A DNA stretch of 64,000 nt from Lepeophtheirus salmonis (GCF_016086655.4 NC_052136.2:55668492-55732491), one strand, 5' to 3'; shown: positions 46,472 to 58,305, counted from the first letter of the stretch. A program made the numbers and translations. The notes: generated by a model not told the origin, from the letters alone.

Positions 46472-47766
46472 CACTAAATAGAATAGTTTGTTCATAGAAA
46501 TGGACAATAATTTCTCAAAGAATATAAATAAAATCCAAACACGATAGGTCACAATTAATTGAGAAAATAATGGACCCATGAAAACGCCTTGGACCCGCTC
46601 AAGCAAGTAATTATTATCAAGTACATAAATAAATTTGATTTTTCTCTAAATAAAAACGTGAAATTTGATATTCATTTTTAGATTCAAGAGACAAGTGTTA
46701 AAGGGGGATTTGTAAGATTCTACAATACAAAGCGTAATAATAGGCTCCATTTATGGAGAGGATGGGGAAAGAGGGATATAAATAAAGTTCCTTCTGAATC
46801 CTTTATAGATCCTGTACACAAAGATAAAGAATGTAATGAAAAACAAAATTGATTTTTCTATTTTGAACATAACAGCACACGTCCTTAGCAACTACTACTA
46901 CTACTAGTATTATTAATATAATCGAGCCTGCAGAGTCAAACAATGAATCATCAAATCATATAATGTATAAAAAATTATCTATTAACTATTTGCTTACAAA
47001 TTATTTTTATAATAAAGTATGTATATATAATATATTTTAATATATTTCAAAGGCACCAATAAAAAAACACATCATTTTAAGTACGAATTGGTCTATATAT
47101 ACGAATATATAATATGCACACAAGGATGTATATATATATATAAATATATATTAAATATGAGCAAATAAAAAAATCATTTCTTACTAACAAGAAACAAGAA
47201 CAGGAGGTTTGGTTTCTTAGATAATTGGAGGGGGAGAGAAAGAGGGGGGGGGGATTATTATAAAAAATACATAAAAATATCACTCAAAAGGCACATTGCA
47301 TAAAAAAATTATTATTTTTCATTTATATATTTCCTTAGGTTAAAAAAAAACAAAAACTTATTGACAACTTTTAAGAGGAAATGTGGAAAAAGTATAAGTC
47401 ATAAATTTTTTTTGAGTTGGGGTTATTTAGAGGGAAAATATAAAGGTATATAAAGTGATATATATATTTAATATGAATAAATTCTCTGATTTAAATTTTA
47501 TTTTTTGATGAAAAAAATAAAATAAAATGCGATTTGTCTTATTGATATAGTATATTTTTAATATTAAAAAGAAAAGAAAGAGACGAACGCTGTTTTCCTC
47601 ATTGTCTTCTCCTTAACCAAAGGAATACTAAATGATGTAGCAACCTCTTCATGGACGGTTATATGTAGAGAGTAGATTGATTGATAAATATTTTCTTTTT
47701 CACTTAAGGCACAATAAGTCCATTTATGAAATGTATAACACCTATATGTAGATTATTACAATAACG
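46472..47766. other. AT-rich DNA on the 3' side of yorkie
   Basis: Contains (TA)n runs near 47127 and a G-run at 47246. The part from 47850 down to about 47490 is the likely yorkie 3' UTR. No other gene. Confidence 0.45.
47497..47502 (-). terminator. Candidate downstream poly(A) signal for yorkie
   Basis: A canonical AATAAA on the minus strand about 350 bases after the yorkie stop. It is the best canonical signal I noticed in the first 400 bases of the likely 3' UTR. AATAAA is common by chance in such AT-rich DNA, so this is tentative. Confidence 0.3.
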
Positions 47767-47799
47767 TTTTTTTTTTTTTTTTTTTTCATGTTTTTTATA
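47767..47799 (-). promoter_or_regulatory. A20 tract and TATAAA just downstream of the yorkie stop
   Basis: On the yorkie sense strand a TATAAA (47794-47799) lies about 50 bases after the stop and is followed 7 bases later by 20 uninterrupted A residues (47786 down to 47767). It could be a variant poly(A) signal followed by the genomic trace of a retroposed poly(A) tail, or simply a genomic A-run. Many A/T runs occur in this window, so the tract alone is not proof. Confidence 0.4.
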
Positions 47800-47850
47800 C
47801 ATATAATAAAAACCCATTTAAATTCTTGTATTGAATTGTGTGTGTCCCGT

Positions 47851-49158
47851 TTAGAGCCAGGTGAGATTGTCTCCTTTATTCGTACTCAGGATGGACTGGA
47901 CGTCTTGCATAATGTCATTAGAGAGTTCATCTCCCAAATCCCCCGTGAGGGAGGGAATGAGAGCATCTGAATCCATGTCAGCATTCTGCTCGTTATTGGC
48001 GTTGTTAGTGTTGCTGCTATTACTATTATTAGATGTAGGATTAGGAGTCCGATCTGTGAGGGTTGTATCGAGATCCGTTTCCATTTCCATGCCGGTAATA
48101 TCCTCGGGTATGCTGCCTAAATTGAAATTGCTTCCCATGCCTAAACCAGAGTCCGCAGACTCCTGTCGATTGTGAATATCATTCCGCGAAGGTTGATCGT
48201 CACTACTACTACCATTGAGGGTTTGTCGCATGAGCATTTCTTGTGTTTGCTGAAGAACTTCTTGATTATGTCGCTTCACGAGCTTAAGCTGCTCATTCTT
48301 TTCCATGCATTTTTTGAGTTCCACCTGTCGCTGCTGAAGGGCTCTTCTCTCGTTCTCGAGTCTTTGGAGCCGATTGTGTCGCTGAGAGTCTTTTTGTGGG
48401 ATGCGTTGATGATGAATAGGGATGCGAGGATCGAACCAAGTGGTTTTTTTGGTGGCGTGATTAATGTAATACACTTCCCCCCCAGGGGTTTCTCCTTGAT
48501 CCCATCCTGGAGGAAGAGATACTAAGCTCGCGTTGTTATTATGGCACGGTGATGCGGATCGTGGTGAGGATTGGTAAGGCTGTGGGATGGGTCCATGTTG
48601 AGGGGCGGGAGAAAGAGCAGGCGTAGGAGGTGCAGGAGGGACCGGAGGGGCGGAGGCATAGTGCTGCTTTCGAGGATCTTCCCATTGCGTGGTTTTAGTT
48701 ATGTGATTCATGAAGTAGAGTTGTCCTTGCGGTGTTTTGGCCATTTCCCATCCCGGAGGAAGTGGTCCCAGATCCTGATCATAGGAGGTTTGCCTCACGT
48801 GGTTACTGACTGGGGACTGTTGTTGAGCAACAGCCAGGGTTTGTTGAAGCGTGGCCGGAGAACTGTGAGCGCGGCTGTGATGAATTGGGAATGTGTTGGG
48901 ACTCTCCGCCACACCAGATATGTCCAGGCTGTTCTCACGACTGTGGTTCGGACTTCCATGATGCATGGGCTGACGGAAAAAACTCTCTGGCAGTTTCCTC
49001 ATACGCAAAGGGACCTGCAAAGGCAGAAGAGAGCCTTGGGGCTTCAGGGCCACATTGAACATGTCCTCCAATGTGGAATCAGAGTCCGCACGAATATGAA
49101 TTATAGGGCCTGGAGTCCCACTCTCCTCGTTCATCGTAGTTCTATTAGGGGAAGACAT
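47851..49158 (-). CDS. yki: Yorkie/YAP1-type transcriptional coactivator, complete intronless reading frame (435 aa)
   Basis: Nuclear effector of the Hippo pathway. The family binds TEAD/Scalloped factors and is held in the cytoplasm by Warts/LATS phosphorylation and 14-3-3. Visible in order: TEAD-binding region (about 17-62; HIRADSDSTLEDMFN and PLRMRKLPESFF); three HxRxxS Warts sites with phosphoacceptors S77, S99 and S125, S99 lying in a 14-3-3 context (RAHSSP) like human YAP S127; WW1 about 132-163 (W137, W159, P162); proline-rich linker; WW2 about 215-245 (W219, W241, P244); glutamine-rich coiled coil about 256-312; DSG degron-like motif at 336-338; Asn/Ser-rich acidic tail; C-terminal NLTWL, the PDZ ligand of YAP. 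The start is fixed by an in-frame TAA directly before the ATG. Base composition is far less AT-rich than the flanks. No intron is needed for full-length homology, which is unusual. No neighbouring gene was seen. Product identity is near certain; whether this is the parental locus or a retrocopy is open. Confidence 0.96.
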   Translation of the reverse strand: MSSPNRTTMNEESGTPGPIIHIRADSDSTLEDMFNVALKPQGSLLPLQVPLRMRKLPESFFRQPMHHGSPNHSRENSLDISGVAESPNTFPIHHSRAHSSPATLQQTLAVAQQQSPVSNHVRQTSYDQDLGPLPPGWEMAKTPQGQLYFMNHITKTTQWEDPRKQHYASAPPVPPAPPTPALSPAPQHGPIPQPYQSSPRSASPCHNNNASLVSLPPGWDQGETPGGEVYYINHATKKTTWFDPRIPIHHQRIPQKDSQRHNRLQRLENERRALQQRQVELKKCMEKNEQLKLVKRHNQEVLQQTQEMLMRQTLNGSSSDDQPSRNDIHNRQESADSGLGMGSNFNLGSIPEDITGMEMETDLDTTLTDRTPNPTSNNSNSSNTNNANNEQNADMDSDALIPSLTGDLGDELSNDIMQDVQSILSTNKGDNLTWL

Positions 49159-49480
49159 TTAGAACATGGAGAAAAAAACACTGTTGAGGGGAGGTTTTGA
49201 TAGAAACACAGGGAGCGCTCCCTTCCAAGCGGACTTTCCAACTAAACTTTTAGTTAAAAAAAAAAGAAACAAAAAAAGTTATTAAAAAAGAAAAAAGGAG
49301 CGTACGCACGCCCGCTCAAACACACACACATACTCAGTCCTCTATGCTCTCTCTCACTCACTCTTTCTCTATATGTACCTACGTATTTCTCCTTCTTTCT
49401 TTCTTAATCTACCTCTCGCTCGTTCCTTCTCTTCCTTCCCATCAACAACATCATCAGGTGAACAAGCCTCCTTTTTTATT
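49159..49480 (-). promoter_or_regulatory. yorkie 5' leader / upstream region with GA-rich tract
   Basis: The DNA directly upstream of the yorkie ATG holds A/T homopolymers (49257-49300), a short GC-richer patch with CGTACG and GCGGGCG-like sequence (49300-49320), and a long GA-rich tract on the yorkie sense strand (CT-rich on plus, about 49335-49450). GA-rich sequence can be GAGA-factor-like promoter DNA or a 5' UTR microsatellite. No TATA box or initiator could be assigned, and a 5' UTR intron cannot be excluded. Confidence 0.3.
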
Positions 49481-50349
49481 ATTATTTTTACAATGTATGT
49501 ATGTTGTAGTAGAAGCATGGCGCCAATCTATTTGAACGCCCTCTTTACCTATATATCCGTTATTTAAAAAGAACCCTGTTGCTCTTCTAAATCAACTCAT
49601 ACCTACAGATACACACTCAAATACATCAATACCCCTCATAGTCCACGATGATTTCACCAACTGCGTCGTGGATAGCATGAAAAAGAAATTGACAATTTTT
49701 TATATCTATTATATTCCTAAAATTAGTAATTGGCAATATTCGTTACATGAATTACAAGTAGATGGCGATAGGTGTAGGGTATATAAAGGTCGCAAACGCA
49801 GGTTTCTAACGTCTTCTCTTCTTTTTTTTCCCTTTTATTTATTGAGGTGTCATTTTTTTTTACCTTAAGTAAATCGTAGGACGGGCGAGACGCCAAGATC
49901 CAAAGAAGAAATAATAATTAAGCATCGCGTGCGATGAGCCAGCGGGTCCGATTAAATAACAATAGTAAATAAGTAGGGATTCATCATGGATCCTCTAGTA
50001 GTTGTTGTATTTGTCATTGACGGATCGTGAAGATTCCCTCCTATTTTTTACATTAGAACCATGACATAATAATGCAACGGTCAAATGTTTATATTTTCAT
50101 TATTAAAATTGTTATGCTATAATACGTCATTATCATTCAACTCATGACTAATTAGTATTATTTATAAGAAAGATATATCCATTTAGTAACTGATGTTTAG
50201 TAAAGTGACCTAAAAAATATGTAGAGAGTCAACACAAAACAAATTTAAACAAAAAAAATAAGGAATTCCTAATTTATTCTTCATGATCTTGATAATGAGC
50301 TAATTTTTTGAGATGGTTTGAGATATTTAAAAATATTAACTATAGTATG
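49201..50349. other. Yorkie upstream DNA, no second gene recognised
   Basis: Contains the CT-rich tract (49335-49450) and a GCATGGCGCCAATC word at 49515. Sequence at 49620-49960 is slightly GC-richer. No frame with a known domain. Confidence 0.4.
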
Positions 50350-50511
50350 GAGCCTTAGCCGGAATTTTCAAATTGATTTTTAATTTAATTTCAAATATTA
50401 AATTCTTGGAATAAAAATTCAAGTATTAAATTTTCTAGTAAAAAACAAAAATTTATTTTTTGGGGGAAGGGGTAAATCCCCTCCAGTCTACCCCCTGCGA
50501 ACGCCCCTGTC
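50350..50511 (-). repeat. Dispersed AT-rich repeat family (copy 6, head-end fragment)
   Basis: Reading plus, the A/T interior leads to GGGGGAAGGGGTAAATCCCC, TAGTCTACCCCCTGC-like sequence and GAACGCCCCTG, the reversed head of the family. The tail side is truncated. Confidence 0.55.
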
Positions 50512-51456
50512 AAACATCAGACAGAAAAGCGTCATGGGATAACCTTGTATTTCTATTAATCTTAAGATATCCCCATGTCTTTTTGAAAGAAGTTATCCAA
50601 AAACTTGAACAGCTGTTATGACTGTGTTGGTAATTTTGTCATTTAAACTGTTGTTGTTACCATAAAAGACTTAAAAGGAACGCTCCTAGGAATTATAAAA
50701 TTATTTAGTACAGAACTGATGATAGTCTTTTTAGACAGATCAATTCTGTTTTTCTATAACTATTCAACTAACATCTTCTCCAAATGATTTAACAAAATAA
50801 TTTTTTTTAAACAAATAGTAGATAAGGATTTAATAGATGCAAATTTGAGAAAATTAATCCCAGCTTCTTTTTATGCTGACGGCTCACATATATCATTTGA
50901 AATAAAATAAAAACATACAAAATGGCGGTCATCCTCCTGCCCTCCCTTCATAATAAAGGAACATTCACGACGAATTCTAAGGAAATTATATTAGTAGACT
51001 TGTTATTTTTTTTTAAAAGGTAAAAAAAAAATCTATTATTTAAGAAGAAGAAGAAGAAAAAAAAAAAAACTACTCAACCGGCCCAAGAATTGGGTCCCCT
51101 TTTTCTTCCTTTTCTTATAATAATAATATGGTCTAGTACTACTAAAGATGTGCTGAGTTTGAAAATATGGATTCGAACTTTGTATACATATTTTGAAAAA
51201 GTGATTCGTACATTTTATAGAGGATTGATATTGTAGTTATAATAATGAGTATTGCCTCCCTTGACCCCTCCGGATCCGTACTTCCTCTCCTGGTTAAATT
51301 ACCTAAAACATAATATATCCACCTCACCTCCATTATTTTTCTTCTTCTTTTCTGAGAATTCAAATGACATGACGTAGCAAATCTTAGTTCTCCCTAAAAA
51401 GATGTATATTTTAGGAGGAATTTTAACGGATCTACGTCTATTTACTTGTTAGTCTT
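50512..51456. other. AT-rich DNA, nothing recognised
   Basis: Includes an (AAG)n/poly(A) run at 51040-51070. No gene. Confidence 0.5.
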
Positions 51457-51922
51457 CAGGGTGGACCGCAGGTTGTGGGCTGGAATGGCTTTAGGCCTTC
51501 CCAAATTAAGAAATTTTTGCATCTTAGTACAAAAATGTTCGTCATTCAGGCAAATAATGCAGCAGAGCAAAAAATTCTATATTTGAAAAAATTTCCAAAA
51601 ATTCCATTTTTTGTGAAATAGCAGTAATTTTTTGATAAAAGATTCAAAAATTCCATTTTAATGTGAATGGCAGTAGATTTTAAAAAAAAAATCAAAAAAA
51701 ATAATATTTAAAATTTCATTTTTGAAAATTTTTGCTAAAAAAATTAATTTTTGAATTTTTTTTCAAAAATTATAACTTTTTGTGAGTGTCTATGGGTTTT
51801 TGAAATTTTTTACCAATAATTTCCAAACACCAAGTCCCCCACCCAAAAAAAAAAATATATAAATGTATATTTATAATCTTAAATAAATAAAAAAAGATAA
51901 TATAATCTAGTGGATATCCCTG
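51457..51922 (+). repeat. Dispersed AT-rich repeat family (copy 7)
   Basis: The head CAGGGTGGACCGCAG followed by GGGCTGGAATGGC and the end TGGATATCCCTG are imperfect inverted repeats. The interior has the GTGAATGGCAGTAGATTTT-like units, and the tail has CCAAACACCAAGTCCCCCAC, an A-run and TA-rich DNA. Flanking pentamers GTCTT and GTATC agree at 3 of 5 positions, so the target duplication is unproven. Confidence 0.65.
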
Positions 51923-54420
51923 GTATCTGATGCTCTACGTATGAACTATTACGATCCATCTTACCTCAATCTTACCCTTTCTTATTTCATTCTTCTTTGG
52001 GATGATTTAAGACATTTTGAAATAAGCAGTAATACACTCTGATCTGTGCAAGTTATATGTCAATAATTACGCAATAATAAACTGCATCCTGTTGAGTTGT
52101 GAATCCATTTTATGACTCTCATTCAGTATTTACTATGCATAACAAGACCAATAACAAAAATAATTGTCCAGAGCCTCAAGGAGCATTTGAAAAGTAGTAT
52201 TTACAATTGATTATAATATTATATTCAATTAATGATAATTATGTCCACTGATATTTTTGAGTAAATAATATCTGTAAGCTTCCTTCTGCCTCTGATCCAA
52301 TTTCTATTTAAATACTTAAACAGAGATCTCTAAAAGTGAAATATAGTATTAACTGTTAAAGCAATAAGGCAGTATAGTGACGTCATTATTTGCCATTAGC
52401 TTTGTGGCTTAGAGCCTTTATAATCTAAATTATTGATATTATATAATATTATCAAATATATACGATTCAAAATTTGTCAATTCCCTCCTTTTATTATTTG
52501 ATTCTTCTTTTCTCTTCTCTCCTTTAATTTTTCCTTTTTGGATTAAAAAGGAAAGGAAAATGATTACACATATTACCTTGAATTATTTTTGTTGGGGATT
52601 TTTCTTGTAGTAGATGTTAGCTTCAACTTAACTCCGTTGCCTCTTTACCCCTAGCATCCTCATAATCATGATAAATAGAGCAACCACCACTTCTTTCCTG
52701 TGGCTGACTGACTCACACATCCATTAAGCAAAAGAAGAAAAAGACATTAAGAAGCACCTCCATAAAAAATATTATAAACATGGCGCCGAGTGAATCTAAA
52801 GTGCAAAGTATAAATACATATTATTAAATAATGTAATACGCAAAAAACGGTGCCTGATATTTTATTCTCATTTTTTATAGTAATAATATATTATGCTCTT
52901 AGTTACATGTACATAGGTACTTCAGGTGCTTCTTATTCTTAGTTACTATTATTATATAACCATAACATTACAAAGAAGGTTGAGATATATATAAATATCT
53001 ATATATATTCACTCTCTCTCTCTCACACTCTATTTCTTCTTTTGTATCTCTATTATTTATTAATGTAACTCGCGTAATTTTAAATTTTTTTTTTTTCATG
53101 AGGTCTTCTGCTTAAATCAGTTTCTTTACCTTCAGCTGTTACACGCTCAATACACTCCCCCCTCCCAAAAAAAAGGAAGAAAGGAAGAAGAAGAAAAGAA
53201 AGTAGAGGGATAGAGGGGGAAAAGGAAAGAGGAAGAAATTGGCAGTTTTTCAATTTATTTATTTTTTTTGATAAAAAAGTTGCTTTATATTAAATAGGAG
53301 ATATTTAAATAAGTAATATCAAGATGTGCTGTATCAGTTCCAGGACTGATTATCTATTCAGTCTCACCCCTTGCAGTCATTATTTTTTATCAGTCCAATC
53401 TTTTTTACCATCCAACGGTTCTAAGGACCGATTCATCGGTCCTTCAGTCCTACGGTTCTAGCTATCTTTATAGTTATTCTTCCCTCATAGCTAAGATAAA
53501 AACAAAAAAATAATAATAATATCTAGTTCTAGACACACACCTCCTGCTTTAAACTTCAGCTATCGTGTCTGATGAAAGAGGTTATGTTGAAAAACTAAAG
53601 CAGGGGTGTCCAAAGGAAATTGATTGGTGTGACTTTATTCCCCAAAAAAAAAAAAAAAAATTAAGGAACTTTTGCTTTTTTTCTATAATTTTTTTTTCGT
53701 AAGGATGAAATTTTTTTATATACATGTATTTTTAGTTACACATTACTCAACAGCAACTGTCCATTGAAACTTCATTTTTTAAAAAAATATACTTTTGCCA
53801 TATATTTAATAAATAAAAAAAAAACCCCAGCTGAAATTGTTTTGAAAGGGATTTAGAATACACAACATATGTTCCTCCAGTATGATTTGTAGTGGAAGAG
53901 TGAGAGAAATGGAGACAGACAGAGGTGATAATTACCAATAAGCTGTCTAATTTGGCGTCGTCGTTGTCGTTATGACTTGATTTTTTTATTTTGGGATTGC
54001 ATCAATCTAAAGCAATATATACATCATCAAAGTCTTTTTTTTTGCTTGTTATTATTATATTTTTGTCTGTCTTTATACTGCTTTTAATAATTATGAGATG
54101 TACCTCAAACATTTTTTTTTGTGTGTAAATAAATATTTCATAAAATATAAATATTTTTACAATTCCATGTGATGAATATTATTATTTCATTATTCGGGTA
54201 AAACACCTGTAAGTGAGTAATTATGCAGCAAGTTGCTTGCCATGTATGTAAGTATATACAAATTGCTTATACAATTGTTGATACTTGGAAAAAAAAAAAA
54301 AAAAAAAGAAGCTCAACATACCAACTTTCAATAAAGCGGGCTCAATAATATGTAACATAGAACCCGTAGTTTGTTTGTCAACATAAGTTTCGGTGAGGAA
54401 ATCCAATACCAGTGTAAGGC
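51923..54420. other. AT-rich DNA with simple-sequence tracts and a GGACCG-family patch
   Basis: A purine-rich tract lies at 53168-53240. GGACTGA/GGACCGAT/CGGTCC words at 53335-53470 belong to the GGACCG family. CAGGGGTGTCCAAAGG at 53602 resembles a single hAT-type end. No gene. Confidence 0.4.
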
Positions 54421-54852
54421 TTTTATAATTTTTGATGGACCAACGTCGTTTGGTCCAAGTTCAGTCTACATAAATAATTGTTCTGGGTCGGTCTTACAAA
54501 AAAAAATGACCTTTTTTAATTAAAATAAATGTCAGTCCACGATTGAAATGTCTGTTGACGGTTATGGATGGATTTTTACCCTAAAGTATTGGTACAAATT
54601 CGTTTAGAAAAAAAATCGTCTTCAAAACGAGATAAAACAAAAGAACAAGACTTTGAGGGTATCGAGAACAAATCGATATCGATTTCAAGAACCACATCAC
54701 TAATAGACCGGGTGGACACTTGGAACTTACAGACTTGTAATATATTGATTTGATAGGTTATATGTGAGTAAATTAGAACTGTCTTTAATTGTATAGGTAG
54801 CCATGTATCTTAATAACCTGCTGCTTTTTGATTTTTTTAAATCGGACGAGAC
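54421..54852. other. GGACCG-like patch and unassigned DNA
   Basis: GGACCAACGTCGTTTGGTCC at 54436-54455 is an inverted repeat of the GGACCG family type. A 61-codon frame at 54568-54753 shows no motif. Confidence 0.35.
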
Positions 54853-55409
54853 ATGTCATCACAGCAATATTCAAGGCTTAAGGAATCAATTCTTCTGCAT
54901 GCGGGTTACACTCTAACAGAGGAAGCCAGTGTGACGGGAATGGCTCGTACGACCATGTACAATGCTAAAAAGAGGGTAAACCAATATATGAACATAGAAA
55001 GGAAGGTAGGTTCCGGAAAAAAGCATATCATTAATGCGAATGCCCTGTAGGATGCATTTGATCTGGTTCCACGGGGATTACAGACTCACGACAGCCATTT
55101 ACATCGACGTTTTCAATGCCAATCTACTCCCCTGAGCTCACACTGCGCAAATTACATAGAGCTTCTTAGCTAACAACATCGCTCTCTGGGACAAGAGAAT
55201 TTGGCCACCGTACAGTCCGGATGTCAATCCCCTGGACTTTTCATCGAGAGGGGGTATTGTATCATCCGTTCCCTATATGTTGAAGCTATGAATGCCTCGG
55301 TCGACGAAGAGTGGGCTCCCATGCACTGAATTTCATGTGCAATGCTTGCAACTTTTTTCACAAGAGGCTTGTTGCTATCTGTGAGGCCAATGGGCGCCGA
55401 AAAGAATAA
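54853..55409 (+). pseudogene. Tc1/mariner-type transposase relic, centrally deleted
   Basis: The 65-codon frame from 54853 has LKESILLHAGYTLTEEASVT, GMARTTMYNAKKRVNQ (HTH) and ERKVGSGKKHIINA. After a stop, shifting frames give AH-AQIT-SFLANNIALWDKR and IWPPYSPDVNPLDFS, the segment with the third catalytic Asp, then SVDEEWAPM and, at the end, RLVAICEANGRRKE with TAA at 55407-55409. The first catalytic Asp region is missing. GC content exceeds the flanks. Confidence 0.82.
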
Positions 55410-55759
55410 ATCAATTTGACATTGGCTATTTATTACATTAATATTAATATTGATTTTTGATAAATGTATAATTATAGAATGACAGACTATATTCTTTTTT
55501 CTTTCTAAGTGTGTAAGTTTTAAGTTTCCATCCCGTTTAATCATATAAACATGTTAGCCTACTTTATCATCGTATATGCAAATAATATCATATAAGTATA
55601 CAATATTTCTCATTATAGCTTCAACCTAAATAAAAAATATATATATGGAGTTGACCCTTAAGAATAAAACTTATTGTTTATAGGTGGCTTTATGTTTTGT
55701 GCATGTAACTCAAACTTATTCACTCTATTTTAAAAGAAATATAAAACTTTTATTTAAAA

Positions 55760-55853
55760 AAAATACAATGATGATTACAAAAAAGAAGAAGAGGAGGCCT
55801 GACCTTGGAAATGCCGTTGACCTTGAAATAGAGTGGTTTTGTGCCATTGGAGT
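55760..55853 (+). other. Candidate protein-coding exon of unknown identity
   Basis: From ATGATGATTACAAAAAAGAA a short frame reads MMITKKKKRRPDLGNAVDLE then IEWFCAIG and meets GTGAGTAAAT, a good splice donor, about 80 bases on. Its base composition is markedly less AT-rich than its surroundings. The basic start and donor suggest a first coding exon, but no acceptor partner or protein family is recognised. Downstream in the same frame the sequence turns into poly-T and repeat. Confidence 0.2.
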
Positions 55854-55984
55854 GAGTAAATTTATTTATTTATTTTTCTCCTTTTATTTGTTTTTTTTTT
55901 TTTTTTTTGCACAAAGAACAATCAATATTTATGTTAAATGTAAATCTCCATTGTTTGTTTTTAATGGGGAAAGGGTTGCCAATG

Positions 55985-56455
55985 AGGGCCAGTGCGTCTT
56001 CAAGGGGTGGGATGGAGGAGCTGTAGCCATTCGTGAATTTTTGCTTTTTACAAAAAAATTTAATTTTTTTTTCTTCAAATTTTGGAAGGGTTGTTCGATA
56101 AGGGGCCGGAAGACCACAGAGGCTGGGCTGAAGGAGCTTCAGGACCCCCTAATTAATAAATTTATACTTTGAATAATACTATGAATAACTATAGATTTTT
56201 GAAATTTTTCTCCAAAAATTTAATATCTGAAATGTTGTTTTAAAAAAATTAAATTTTTTGTCAAAAACTTTGAATTTTGAATTTATTTTTCGAAAAATTT
56301 AATTTTTTGTGAATAGCTGTTGATTTTGAATTTACTTTTCAAATAAATGTAATATTTTGAATTTTTTTCGAAACAATTAAATTTTTCGTAATTAGCAGTA
56401 GATTTTTGATTTTTTTTTTTTTTTCAAAATATGGTATATTTGAATTTTTTTACTT
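55985..56455 (+). repeat. Dispersed AT-rich repeat family (copy 8, two heads)
   Basis: Two head-like segments follow each other: GCGTCTTCAAGGGGTGGGAT with GGAGCTGTAGCC at 55992-56030, and GGGCCGGAAGACCACAGAGG with GGGCTGAAGGAGCTTCAGGACC at 56102-56145. Then come A/T units with GAATAGCTGTTGATTTTGAA-like cores. The tail terminus is missing. Confidence 0.6.
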
Positions 56456-58304
56456 TACATTAAGTAATTAGGTAATTCATGTTTAACTTAAAAGATGAAA
56501 TAATTAATTCATTGAATCAAAAGACTAATGGTTATAATAGAGAAGTTGTGTGTTATTTTAAAAGTGATTAGTTTATCCAGATGTGAAGTAATCCAGGATA
56601 ACCATATTTTGATATCATCCAAAATAGAGGACACTTTGTATAATCGGTTATGTCAATTTTTAAGGAGAGGTAATATTTTCAAATTAATCAATTTTGTCCA
56701 TTATTTGCTAATGATTACAAAAGACAGCATGATATTTTTTGAGACTTTCCGAATTTGGAGTACACTACAAAAAAGAAAAAGAAATGGAATCGCCGGAGCT
56801 TATGGATAGCGCTCTCGGGATTAATTATTATCTTGAACTCAATGTGGGTAGGTTAGTGCCCAGGTGATTCCTAGTGAAAGAAGTTTACTTAACGTATATG
56901 GACTTCACCCAAGAATCCTAGGTTAGTTGGAGTAATTGTAATACTATAATGTTTATTTACACTTAATCAGAGCAACTCCAGTTAACTAATTAAAGGAACA
57001 TTAAAAAAAATATATACCTCTCCGAAAAAATTAAATTTCTCGAGTCACAACTTCATAATTTGACAAATATATCCTGTGTTTGTTTGTTTTTTTCAGAAAA
57101 TATATTTTGGAACTAATAAAACTGGAAATTTCATCAATTTATAAAAAAAGTTCACCTACAGAGTATATTTTATCATTATTATTTTAGTTTGTTTAGATAA
57201 ATAGTGGTTTTTAGTATTCAAGGGGTTTTGAAATGGAAGATCATATTATAAAGAATCAAATCCATACTGAATTTAAAATTGCTGTACAATTTAAAACCGT
57301 CATTAATTTTTTGTTGGAAATCGAGTACTCCTTTTCTAAAAGATGGAATATAACGAGTAGTGTTGGTCATAATTTTAAACCAAGGCATTTAGTCAACTCC
57401 AGACTCCCTCATTTCGATCTTAGATGTTAAGAACAGTTAGAAAGTGATGCAATGCGAGTTTAATTAATGCTTTTTTCTTGGTGCTTTTCCTTAATTTTGG
57501 TAGAAGACTCGGATTTTCAGTCAATCGAAAAATAGTAAATTATTTTTTTATCTCTTCTATAAAAAACAAACTATATTTTATGACTGCAGTCATGTTAAAG
57601 TTCAATCAGTTGAATGATGAGTTTTTCAATAGTATATAAATAATCAATAATTGCAGGATAATTGACAATATGGATTGTCTTGCCACATGAAAGCTTTAAT
57701 ATACATAAATTGATCAGACCGGAGATTTATTTGCTATAACAATATACCTCATTTTATGGTCGTTTTATCAGGTCTTTATTCCTTATAACCATAGAACAAT
57801 ATATAATAGATAGTGGTGGTTTTGATAGGCAGTTCAACATACTTAGGCTTTTGTAGAATATAATCTGAAGTCTGCTCCAATGAACAGTATCTATGGTAAA
57901 GAGTATTAAGATGCATTATAAATTCCAATGCCAGCTACAGGAAATAGGTTGATTGGTTAACTTTAATTACACCATTCATGAAAAGTGTATTCCTTGCACC
58001 TTCAGAGTCAGTTAGAGGCACAGTTAAATATTGTTTCCCTAGTAGGAATGTCTATTACTATATCAATGAGGTTTTGAACCTTTTAATGTAAGATAAAAAA
58101 ATAAAGGTGTCGTCATCATTTGAAAATTACCCTCAATAATTCTTTCAATTTAACCAAGAGCGTCTGCAGGATTAAATATATATATATATACATACCGGGT
58201 GTAGAAAAAGTAAGCTTTGCTTTTTTTTAATAATTTAATTTTTTTTTTTTGAAATTGTTGACCTACTGATGCCTTGCTAACGCCTATGTATTTCTTTCTC
58301 TAGG
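56456..58304. other. AT-rich DNA, no gene supported
   Basis: Frames of 93 codons (56528-56809) and 65 codons (57233-57430) show no known motif. A GCGTCTGCAGGATTAAATAT word at 58160 followed by a TA run may be a fragment of the AT-rich family. Confidence 0.4.
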
Positions 58305-58305
58305 G

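Noticed and set aside
48571..49200. 209-codon plus-strand frame antisense to yorkie
   Set aside because: It mirrors the compositionally constrained yorkie frame, has no domain, and arises from the scarcity of stops opposite a real coding sequence. The plus frames at 47861-48175 and 48172-48525 are rejected for the same reason.
52770..52800. ATGGCGCCGAGTG as a gene start
   Set aside because: The frame closes after a few codons and no donor site with coding continuation is visible.
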